A stretch of 53,186 nucleotides of DNA from Helochares maculicollis. Lineage: Eukaryota; Arthropoda; Insecta; Coleoptera; Hydrophilidae. The notes below the pieces were generated by a model. That model had not been told where the DNA came from. It saw only the letters and a program-made list of their open reading frames with translations, and made no database searches. Every line of letters starts with the position of its first letter. Within the stretch, counting starts at the first letter, position 1. The stretch is from assembly GCA_033557835.1 (NCBI GenBank), contig JAWQRO010000133.1, forward strand, positions 1 through 53,186, read 5' to 3'. Below are positions 26,301 through 36,620 of the stretch, piece after piece. Both the position numbers and the translations under genes were made by a program.

Positions 26301-27646
26301 GCGCATATTTGATCTAAGGCCATTGATCTGCAAGATAATAAAAAAGTAATGGAAATTTTATGAATTATTATGTAAATTATGGGGTGATAATTTCAAAGGG
26401 TAGCGGGTGTAGAGTGTTTTATAGCATTTTTCATTCAGCAAAATTTCCCTAAAATAGTTGTTAAGTTCCTTTCTTTTTCGTTTATAAATAACTAGACTGC
26501 CAAGATGTGACAAGTTTTCTTTCCTCTCATTAGAAATGGACGTGTTAGCACTACCAGTAGTTACAAATGTCACTTTACTAATTTAACAGCATTTTAATAT
26601 CGATCACCATGCAGTAATTTTTACAGAAATAATTTATTTCTTTATTTTTATTTCTCTGTGTTTTAAACGTTTTTAATTTTAAAGGAATCAACACGGCTAT
26701 GCTAATCTACAAAAATGTGCCAATATATTAAATTCGTAAGAGTATTAAAAGTAATTTTATAAGATTATTATTGGAACGTGATTGTGTAATATCCTTCGGA
26801 GAAAGGAAAAACACATTGAACTCCTAAGACTTCTTTCACGATAGTCTGTCTAACTTTGACGATATTATTTTGACAGTTTAATTGTACACTAGTTAATATT
26901 AGTATTTTTACTATTATAGTACATACTACTATAAATTAGGTTTTATTTAAATAATCCGACTATCATCGTCAACCAGTAACTCAAAATTCTTAATGTTGAA
27001 ATGGTGGCATATATATTTTTACATATTGTTTGATAAGTATGTCCATAATTACTCTGACACATTACAAGAATGTTAAACCTACTGATTTATAAATCTTAAT
27101 GCCAAAACTACTAGATGATGGCCATACAATATGATCTCGAATAAGCGTATCTTAAATTGAATACAGATTGAAATATGTGGATTTGATACTAATATCGTTT
27201 CTTAATTCTAAATTATTTTGTCGAACTGGAAACTAAGAGAGTACAGAAACTTTGCTGAAAGTATTTTAGTTTCAAGACAATACTTATTTTAATTTACATA
27301 AACTAGAACTAATATAATCATTCTAAAGAATTATCACCACCCATTAATAGCTTAAGGATTGGAAGAGCCTAAGTGAAAAAAAATATACTTTCGTCATGAG
27401 TAAATTTTAACATTCAACGAAATGTCAGAAAATTGTCTCAAAAAAAATTAAAGCAATACTATTAGTCGATAAACTGTTTAATAAATCAATAAAATGCGTG
27501 TTTTCTAACAGAACTTAAGATAGGAGTTGACGAAAAACATACCCTAGATATGATACTTTATAAAACTATTCCAGTGTAATTATTTGTGCATTTATTTTGT
27601 TATCAATTAATATGTAAATATTTACTTTTTAAGGTTCTCATTTTAG

Positions 27647-27889
27647 GAAAGCAGCTTTCGCATCATAAATCAATACAAGAGCCGTGCAACCCGTAGTCAA
27701 CGAATATTAATACCCAACTCTAAAACTATTGACAACTTAGGACAAATAGCAACAAATAATCGCCTTACACAAAGGATTGGACGAATTAACTTCCGACTAA
27801 AGCCAAAAGTTTTTTCGTATGAAATAAATACTACTCCTCTAACAATGGCTGGAGAGACGAGCGATACCAGGGAAAGTGATAATAATTGA
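27647..27889 (+). other. 80-codon open frame without a start codon
   Basis: The frame opens directly after a good acceptor-like TTCTCATTTTAG at 27646 and stays open for 80 codons to TGA at 27887-27889. Part of it reads RSQRILIPNSKTIDNLGQIA and RLTQRIGRINFRLKPKVF, ending ETSDTRESDNN. It is balanced in composition, unlike typical AT-rich noise, and richer in G+C than its flanks. I recognise no family. It could be a terminal exon of a nested gene, a retrotransposon scrap or chance. Confidence 0.2.
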
Positions 27890-30800
27890 AAACGTGCTGC
27901 TATAGGTTAGACATTAAATGAGTTAGAGTTTGGAACGAACAGAAATGGGTCGATTGAACCCCCAAGTTTCCAATTATTTGAACTACTAGAACATCTCCAA
28001 ATGTACAAATCCTTATGTTTTATAATACTTAATGAAATTAATCTCTCTAACAGCACTTTAAACACGACAACTCTTCATTTGATAACTACAATTAAACTTC
28101 TTGTCAATCTTATTATTATATAATTTCTTAGCGTCCACAATATCGGCACATTTACATTTTAACTAAGAATACTCCACTAATTAACTCACAAAAACCAAAC
28201 ATATCAACACATAAAAGAAAAAAACACATAAATATCTGAAAAATGCCCATTACCGCTCTAAATTGATAACTCCACTTCTTGATTTATAATAGAAATTTAT
28301 TTCGTCCTCCAGATTGGTCAAAGAATCGAACTCCATTCCAAGAGTTTTCAATTTATATGGCATTTTAACTTCATATGTCCTCTATATAGAAGAGAAACAA
28401 TTGAAAGATCACGCTAGGGAGGGCAATGAATTTACTCTAGTTAACTTTAGCCACAAAAGAAAACTATTTCCTGAGTAAAAAGGTTAATTTGGCGTGAAAG
28501 GGAATAGAACAGAAGTGACTTCAGTCGGTATTCCTTTTCCCTTGATCAGTTATTCCCAACAAATGGAAGTCTCAGGAAATTAGTGCTGCGCTTCTCCCGA
28601 GCGCCTAATTAAATACAAAAATTCGAGCAATTTCCTACCTGATCAATAAGGATTTATAAAGTGACTTCGGCCTGACTGACTTAAATATTTCACCAGTTAA
28701 TTATTTTATTGCAGCTTAGTAAGCTCCTGATTAAAAATATTTCTCGATCCCCCCAATCCTCATCCATTTAATTAATATCCGTCCAATTTTTTGTTGATTA
28801 TTGGAAGCTTTGGGTTTTGTTGTCGGTGTTGCTTTGGGATATTGCTTTTAGAACTCTAGGTTGTTGCTTAGGTATCGTTAAGGAAAAATTACTTTCATTT
28901 GAAAGCGAAGAGAACCTTAATGCTTAAATCTAAATATCCAAATTTATACTTTGCTATTAGTTTCGTGCAGCAAGGTTAATTAATCAATTTTAATTTGAAA
29001 ACTCGAAAACTTATTTTAAATTGCTTGAGAAGTTCCAGTTCCCACTGCCAAGGATAAATTATGCCTCCACAAAACATTTGCCTACTCCTTGTTTAAGAGA
29101 ATTGCTAATTGTAAGATGTTGCTGAAGAACGCTTTAAGTAGGTATTTTATTAAAGAACAGCACGCTATCCCTCCATCAAATTCCCTCGAGTATTTATTTT
29201 ATGGTTATTTTAAGGAGTTTTCTCGCAATTTGAGATTTTAATTTTCTAAAAATAAATTCAGCGTTAGAACGCTTCCCGTGTTTCGTTTCTATGTATGGAT
29301 GATTAAGCGATTTATTTATTATGACGGAATAGAGTTACGGCTTTGGAAACTTGCGATATGTTACTATTTGGCCAGATTTCTGCTTAGCACCTAAATATAA
29401 AGCAAATAGTAAACGTGGCTAGTTCTAAAATTGAACTTCTCTGATTTATAAATAAACATAAATTGTTTATTGATGTTTTTCAAATATCGGCAATTAATAG
29501 ATAATCAAATTATCCGATTACAGTTTTAATATTTCAACATAATCTATTAAAGTACAATTTGTGTTACATTTGTATTAAAAGTACAATATTAAAGTGTTTA
29601 AATCAGGTACTAAAGTTAGAAAATAATCAGAGTTGTACCTTAAAAGTAAAACATATTTCTACCAAACACGTTTGCAAATTTGACCGGCGAAGCTTCAATT
29701 TGATTGCTTGAAGTATTTAGGCTTTTTAGTAAATAAGCGACAGGTTTTTTTTTTAAATTATGATATAAAACTGTTCTCTGTTGGAGATTGTTTTTATTTC
29801 TTGCTTTTCTGTTACGTTTCGCTCTAGCGCCCCATATATTTACAAAAATATCAAATAGTTGAATAAAATATTTTTGAGGTTGTATCATGATGTTTATAAA
29901 AATACTGATGTAGTTTCTTTATTTTAGTTCTTATTCTTCATATTTTTCTAGAAGGTTAATATATTCTCTCATCATCTCAAAAATGCACATTTTTCGTTGC
30001 TGCATACATTTTTCGTTTCAATGTAAAGCCTTTACAGAAAGATGCATTTGTTTTTTTTTTCATATTTATCACTTCTGTATTCTTAAAATCAAATGTGTGC
30101 TTCATTGAGTTATTATGGATTGCAACAGCAGTGCAATTTAGTTTTAAGTTGTTACTGGATTTATGTTCGGTAATCCGATTCTTTAATTTTTATGACGTTG
30201 TTATGACTTTTCTTTGCGTGTAGAATTGAGATGTACACTTATTTTCTTGTTATTCCTGGTTTAGTCGTTTCCACTTTCCATGTTTTTCTTTTTATTTTTA
30301 ATATTTGTTTATATTCCTTTTGTTAGTGGCTTTATCCTTATGTTTAGATAGCCATTTTCTATTAGCACTTGTTTTATTTTTCCTTACTTATTTTTGTAAA
30401 ATTTTTCATCATAAATTTTTGAGACTTTGTGTTTTTAATAATATTTTACTTCATTTGGGTGGATGGAGTCAAAATCTTTCTTTACCTATATGTTGCTGAT
30501 TGGTACCAATAGTGTTGTCTTTCTATCTTATAATATTTGCATCTAAAAAAGGAATGCTGCTTTTTCTCCAAGCTCGCTTGTAAATTTAAAACTCAAGACT
30601 TGAAACCTACTCAGCCTAACAACGTTAAAGACATGAACACTGAGAAAGTTATTGCGGAGCTCGTAATATGTACAAATACGTAGCCCTTAAAGACTACATA
30701 TTTGGAGCTATTTTTCTAAGACAACGTCTAATCACCTAGCTTCGGACTAGAATCTGACTTCTATTTATTTTGCACGATGGTTAGCTTTTAGCACAGCTTC

Positions 30801-31498
30801 TTAAGAGGTACGGTTTGAGGTGCCTGATATATACCATAAATTTTCAAAACTAGCAAATGAATTTGCAGTGCTGGCTAATAATAAAGGAACTCCAAAATGT
30901 GTGATTATATTTTTTATTTAAAAGCCGTCTGCAGGACAAAACTTACGAAAAGTAACAACAAAAATATTTTACAAATTACTAAACGAAAACCGAATTATTA
31001 ATTATATTGAGCCTAAAACTCATTTAAATTTTTTGTAATTAAATCATTTTAGCTTAAATTCTATGCTAAAAATGGTGCTTTTAACATTTAATCTTATCAA
31101 AATTACCCCAGCATATGTGTTAAGAATGGCTTAATTCTTGTGATTTTATTAAGTTTTGTAAGTAATGATGGAAAACTGTTTTATTTAAAATTAAAGTTCA
31201 AAATGAAGCTGAATTCATATACTTAATTACCTTCTGCTATTACAAAAAGCAATAGTGAAATAATAAAACAATTCAGTCGTAGAATTTTCAATGGATAATT
31301 AATAAAAAGATTTGTTATTGTTTTATCTAAAATAAAATTTTAAGTGTGAACACTTAACAACTTAAACACAATACCCCAACATTTTTTACCTTTGTATCGT
31401 GATGTTTAATTATATTCATGGAGGTCTTTATTTTTGTCATCAAATTAAATAATCCTTACTCTGACTAAAGATATCAACGAGAATATTGAACTCCTAAG

Positions 31499-31514
31499 GG
31501 GCCTATAAATAGGC
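31499..31514. repeat. 16-bp palindrome enclosing TATAAATAG
   Basis: GGCCTAT-AA-ATAGGCC has perfect 7-bp arms around AA and contains a core-promoter-like TATAAATA. No transcription unit is evident downstream. Confidence 0.4.
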
Positions 31515-31610
31515 CTAGAAATTGAATTGTAGTTTCTTTTTGAAGAACTATAGCTATTTTCAATTTTGATCTACTGCAGACACTAGTAATCTACTTTTAA
31601 TTAGTCCAGT

Positions 31611-31735
31611 TTTATTTTACATCTTTTCAAAGTATTTGTGTCTCGCGACACAAAAAATAATAAGCCAGTAATTTATTTTACATCTTTTCCAAATATTTAT
31701 GTTTCCCAACATAAAAATAAAGCTTAAATCAAAGA
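31611..31735. repeat. Tandem 61-bp duplication with a hairpin in each unit
   Basis: Unit 1 begins TTTATTTTACATCTTTTC at 31611 and unit 2 repeats it at 31672. Unit 1 holds the stem TTTGTGTC-TCGC-GACACAAA (31635-31654). Unit 2 holds TTTATGTT-TCCC-AACATAAA (31696-31715). The two stems differ at two base pairs, G-C to A-T and C-G to T-A. In each case both sides changed, so both 8-bp stems remain perfect. The loops differ by one base. Confidence 0.75.
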
Positions 31736-32120
31736 ATTTTCCTGATGACTATTTTATTATTATTTAATAACAACTCTGGATAAAAACAGGAAAAACTTTT
31801 TACCCCAGCTTAGATTTGAACCAGGATTAACTCAGTGTGCCAACTTTTGCATTTTTATTGCATTTTTACTAATTTATTAAAAATATTATATTCAACGGAA
31901 CCGAAAATTGTACGCAGAGGTCGCGCTGATTAGTAGAAAGCTTTCAATGTAAATATAAAGATAGCAAAGGATGAGCATATCTAGAGGCGTTAATCAAGAG
32001 ATTTGATAGCAATTAGCGTAATCCACCCCTTTGAGTTACATATCTAGATTCTGGTTTTCCCTGACCTGTATCTAAAGCAAGCTCAAATCGAGCGAACACT
32101 TGATTCGGATACTCCAGAAT

Positions 32121-32300
32121 GCGTCATAAACTTATGTGAATTGCAACCACCACGTCGTGATTACATTTGCGGCTTGTCCTCTCGGGGTGAGTTAACCCTC
32201 TACGACTCCACCGTGCTTTGCAATCAATTAACCACGCAGTTCGTTTGGTCTTTTTTGCCCAAAAGAAGGAGATAATCGCATTAACTCTCTTTTTGGTGGT
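32121..32300 (+). promoter_or_regulatory. Duplicated noncoding block, copy A
   Basis: Five short anchors occur in the same order and nearly the same spacing as in copy B at 36445. GCGTCATAAACTTATG is at offset 0. CCTCT(C/G)(G/A)GG is at 57 versus 63. TTTG(C/T)AA(T/C)CAATTAAC is at 96 versus 89. (G/A)TTTGGT is at 122 versus 117. AT(A/T)ATCG is at 151 versus 149. CATAA-AC-TTATG is a small palindrome and CAATTAA is a homeodomain-type core. This suggests a duplicated regulatory element or two copies of a short mobile repeat. No coding potential is apparent. Confidence 0.4.
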
Positions 32301-33489
32301 TATTACAAGATAAACGGTTGTATAGCCTGTTGGCTGGTATTTATTTATTCGACCCCGAAAAACGCTTCTCTTAATCTTCCGTTATGGATGCCGTATTAAT
32401 GAAAACGTTCAAGTGTAGCGTTTTAATTTTCAGGTTTATTTGGCAGGTGGAATTTATACTTATGTTCGCTGGGGTTGCGCCGCAGTCGCTTGTAATATAC
32501 GGCACTGAGGTAGCATCATAAACATTTCGTTGCCGTTGATGCGAAATAAAAATGCTGCTCATTTTTAATATTTCTACAACTTTAATATTAAATTTCGTTG
32601 CAGATGGCTCCCGTTTTTCAACAACGAAACTATGAGAAACAATCTTTTGCAATGTAAATGAAGTAATTAATAAATGCATTTGACGCGAACATGAAAACTA
32701 AACAACTTTGTTATAACTAAAGTAAAAGCTGGTCCTCTTATCGGTTTAAATACGTAAACGTAAACAGACAGCTTATTCACGCCGAATCCTGGCAAATTTT
32801 ATTACAAAATTTCCGCTGCACTAAATTTGGATCTCACCTGCATCTGTCTCTGAGAGTGCATTTATTTCCAAATTAAAGCTCGGATTGTTCTTTTTTGCAG
32901 AATATAAATAGCCGAGATAATCCACTTTACTCCCGAACCTCCGGAGCTCGGCCACAAGTATTTTTGTAGTAACGGCGAAAAAAGACTCGCCCTACATATA
33001 TTTGAAGCACGAGGGAGTGAAGTCGACACGTTCAATTTTTATAATTCTTTTTTTCCAAATAAATCAACCACGGTACGTACTTATAAAACTCGCATATAAA
33101 TGGGGTGAATTGAAGTTTAGTGTATATTTTACCTTCACCACATAAAAGTGCATACAAGAGGAAATATTCACCCAAATAAATAGCAGAGAAATGCAATTTA
33201 AACGAAATACTGCTTGGTTTTCTTTGGTTCAATGCAACTATTTATTTTCATAAGCAAGTTTACGGCCGGCACTTTCAAACCTTTACGTTTGGAATTCAAC
33301 GAGGATGTAGAGAATAAATAAAATTTGGCTCAGTACATAAATTTTGCGTTTGAATCCAGGAAAGTAAATATTAACAAATTCAATTTCTTTGAAAATTGAT
33401 GTTTTTTTTTTAATTTTTAGATTGCATTCATTAGTTATTTTAATTTAATCAATATTTTGTTGTATACAATAGTTAACTTGAAGAACTTT

Positions 33490-34395
33490 TAGTTTTTCGC
33501 TTGAATTTGAAGAGAAGTGCAGCTGAAGCCTATCAGATACTGGTCAAAGTTTAGGGTGACAATGCTCCTACTGATAGAATAAGTGAGAAATGTGACTTCA
33601 ACGGTAAAGAAAAGACTCGCTCATTGCAGTCACAAACATTTGAAGATAACGGACTGGAGAGATTTATCGATGAAGATTTTACGCAAATGCAAGAAGAGTT
33701 TGCAAACACATGTGAAATGACTCATAAGAAGCAGTTTCAGATTGAACTCCATAGAAATAGTTCAAAAGCAAAACAATAAAGGGTTTCGTGTTATGAAAAA
33801 GAAAAAAGTTGAAACTGAAAGGCAGGAAAGGAAGATCTTTTTATATCTCACATTAGTCGTAGATGATATATTCTATCATAGCTCCAAGAAGAAGAAATAC
33901 AATGCCATACTCGGTCAATCGTTACCATTGCTCTAAAAAGAAACACCATCGCCTAATATTACTAGTAATAAAGATCGTACTATTTATTTGGCGCAACGAA
34001 AAGATGTTTGACCTATGAGTTGCTACAACGTAACGAATCCATTATAAGCAATAGTTAATCTATACTGCAAATACCAAGCCGAAATTAAGGCAAATATATA
34101 ATAGAGTTCTTCTTCTGCTTAACAATACTCAACCTTATTTAATCAAAAGTAAAGGAGCACGATATAACATGAAAATTACATAAAAGGTTCGAAAGTCAAT
34201 ATTGGATATTGCTATAATTTATTCATTCAGTTTTGTCTGACGTAAACGTATTTTTGACTACAAAACAACAAACCGTACTAGCTTGACCTACCAATAGATA
34301 ACAACTGTGTAAACAAAGTTTTTGATTTCATTTGCCTCAGAATTGAAGGCCAGCTTAAAGTTTATTGCTACTGTTCTTCAAGAATAAAATAGAAA
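33490..34395 (+). mobile_element. Decayed Mos1/mauritiana-like mariner transposon
   Basis: The + strand recovers a mariner transposase across its full length through stops and frameshifts. LNLKRSAAEAYQILVKV and GDNAP form the N-terminus. TFEDNGLERFIDEDFTQMQE corresponds to ..FEDEELEALLDEDPxQTQQE. VETERQERKIFLY and VVDDIFYHSSKKKKY stand where (R-x-K-R-x-GFLHRIV)TGDEKW-x-x-YDNPKRRKSW is expected, and LGQS stands for the PGQP turn. KIVLFIWRNEK replaces the second catalytic ..CIWWDQ.. (Asp to Asn), VLLLLNNTQPY replaces ..LHDNARPH (catalytic Asp lost), and SILDIAIIYSFSF follows for YSPDLAPSDYHLF. All three acidic positions are missing or displaced, so it is dead. Terminal repeats were not recognised. 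It is a different subfamily from the 41.6-kb copy. Confidence 0.7.
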
Positions 34396-35236
34396 AACTA
34401 GTGATTACAATTATCTTTTGTACTTATTCTTATATTTCATAAAGCATTTGTTGTCCAAGTTTGTTGCTTTGTCCATTGTTCATAAAAACATTCAATGTGT
34501 AATTCATTTCAAAGTTGTACTAATATATGAAATCAGCAAATTAACAAAAAAAAACAAAATAATTTAAGCTAAGACATTGCTTATAATACTACTTTAATTT
34601 TTAAAAGTATTTTATTATGATTAGTTTTTTATTTAAAATGTTTGACGAAAGGTTATACAATATGATGAAGATCATTTTAGCAATTTATTTGGGGCTGCTA
34701 ATAGTAACAGTGTTTTAATCTAAGCAAAAAGATTGTTAAAATAGGTATTGCCAGATAAGAAATTGGTTATTGCCTTCAGTAGCAAACTGGAAGTATTTTC
34801 CCAATTAAACAAAAAGCTTACTTTACTATATCTTCTCTCAATTTCCTTTGACAAGATAAAAGCCACGGATTTCAATTATCAGGCAAAGCCACAATAAAAT
34901 ATTAATTGACAATAAACAAATACAAAGGATTGAAACGTTCAGCATGAAATCGAAGGACTCAACTACGTCAATGGTCCAATTTACAACACATTAAAGTCGC
35001 GTCCTTCTCTATTCTGTTTTATGCAAGTATAGAATCTGTCAAATCATAAAAAAATTAAAAAGGTAGGGGCTTAGTATGAGAAAATTAAAATAGGCAGTGT
35101 TGACAGTTTTGTGTATATTGTAAAAGATATCATTTCTAACGATCTTTTGTCTTTATAAGGATATGTTTAACTCGCCTATACCTGAGAGATTGTCGTGCAG
35201 ATCACGAAAAGAGATTGTAGTTTGCCACAGCTCTCA

Positions 35237-35263
35237 GTTAAGCTTACAGCTTAGAAGCTTAAC
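35237..35263. repeat. 9-bp inverted repeat
   Basis: GTTAAGCTT and AAGCTTAAC are separated by 9 nt. An isolated short hairpin, probably incidental. Confidence 0.35.
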
Positions 35264-35526
35264 GTATCGATAGGAGTTCCGGGAGAAGGTTCCAGGATCA
35301 ATATTGTAATTTACCATAACGCTATGATCTCCAACAAAATGTTGTTGCTCATATGATATTGATGTGCACACAATACAATGATTATTGATATATGTAGATA
35401 GATTAAGAATTTAAACAATTATTGTTACAGGTAGTACTTGCTTTTATTCGATCTGATAAGGCCAAGTCAAATATCCAAATAATTAAAATACGCTGGTTCA
35501 AAACCTCAAAAGCAAATTTCGTAAAT

Positions 35527-35640
35527 AAATAAAATTTCTCGAACAAATAAAATCGTTTGCATAAATAAAACTCCTTGGATAAACAACATTGCTGGGATAA
35601 ATAAAATTGTAGGGATGAATAAAATTGCTCGAATAAATAA
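35527..35640. repeat. 18-bp minisatellite, six units
   Basis: Six head-to-tail 18-bp units of consensus AAATAAAATTgCTcGgAT run from 35527 to 35634, followed by a 6-bp partial unit. Because 18 is divisible by three and the unit lacks antisense stops, two minus-strand frames stay open and yield hexapeptide repeats (NFIYPS, SFIYAN, NFIYLR). There is no evidence that these are translated. Confidence 0.85.
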
Positions 35641-36444
35641 TCTCGGTATGAAAGAGAGTCCGAGCTGGAAAACGGAATCGCGAGTTTTCATTGACAGAAA
35701 TACGTATAGCCATATCAATAATCTTTAGGGGCCTTTCAGTTTACTTGTATATTTTATTTCCGACGAATTATATTCGGATCAATCAAGTTTCCTTCCATCG
35801 AAATCAATTACGTTAACACAGAATTTCTATCTGAAAGTATTATTAATGTGGTTTTTACAATATTACTCCGCTACAAAATACATCAATCAAAAAGCTCGTC
35901 AAAGACTCATTGTATTCAACAAGTAGTGACATGACGGCTGAGGAAAATAATTCCGTGCCCTCAGTTTTAGTAACTTTTTATTGGTTCCAGCTCGCCAGCT
36001 TCAGTTTTAGGCTTTCAGTTTTAGTTAAATTTTTTTAGCTTAACATCCAGAATTTCAGCTTCATGTCTAGCTTAAATTACCGTCTTACAGTTTATAAACA
36101 AGTATCCCTGCTTCAACTCCAGTTGTACAATTGCATATTCTCTGACAGCTTAATAATCCTAAAATTTTGCTCACGAGCTGCTACATGAAATATATATTCT
36201 GTCAGCGAAAAATAAAAGTAAACATACTTGAAACTTTAATTTAAAATGCTTGCAAAGCTTTTCGTTTAAAAAATGAATTCCTTTACCAACAATTAAGATC
36301 AGTAATGTAATAAGCTTGTTTTATTACACAGCACTTGAAAATAATGAGCAAGAGAAACAATTTGTATCCATTACTGATTAAACGTTATGAATGGACGCGA
36401 AAAAGGATCGCAATCGGTTAAACTGTTGGCGCGGTCTGTTGGGA

Positions 36445-36620
36445 GCGTCATAAACTTATGGGAGTTGTAGGACAACGCCCCGACTGGGACCCGGGTAGCA
36501 GTATTTTCCTCTGAGGAATTCTAAGCTCAGCGTTTTGTAACCAATTAACTTCCTAACTTGCATTTGGTAAATTCTGCTTTCTTTACGGTTCCTATTATCG
36601 ACATAATTTTTTGTAATTTT
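36445..36620 (+). promoter_or_regulatory. Duplicated noncoding block, copy B
   Basis: Partner of 32121-32300, 4.3 kb downstream in the same orientation. The longest identity is GCGTCATAAACTTATG at 36445-36460, the second longest TTTGTAACCAATTAAC at 36534-36549. The intervening sequence has diverged. The minus-strand open frame across it looks incidental. Confidence 0.4.

Noticed and set aside
31801..31845. tRNA 3'-half-like motif on the minus strand (GGTTCAAATC)
   Set aside because: The T-arm stem does not pair and there is no upstream tRNA body. A tRNA-derived SINE scrap is possible but unsupported.
32371..32679. 102-codon minus-strand open frame
   Set aside because: No recognisable domain, no start context and no neighbouring exon. 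It lies in a G+C-richer patch that may be conserved noncoding DNA.
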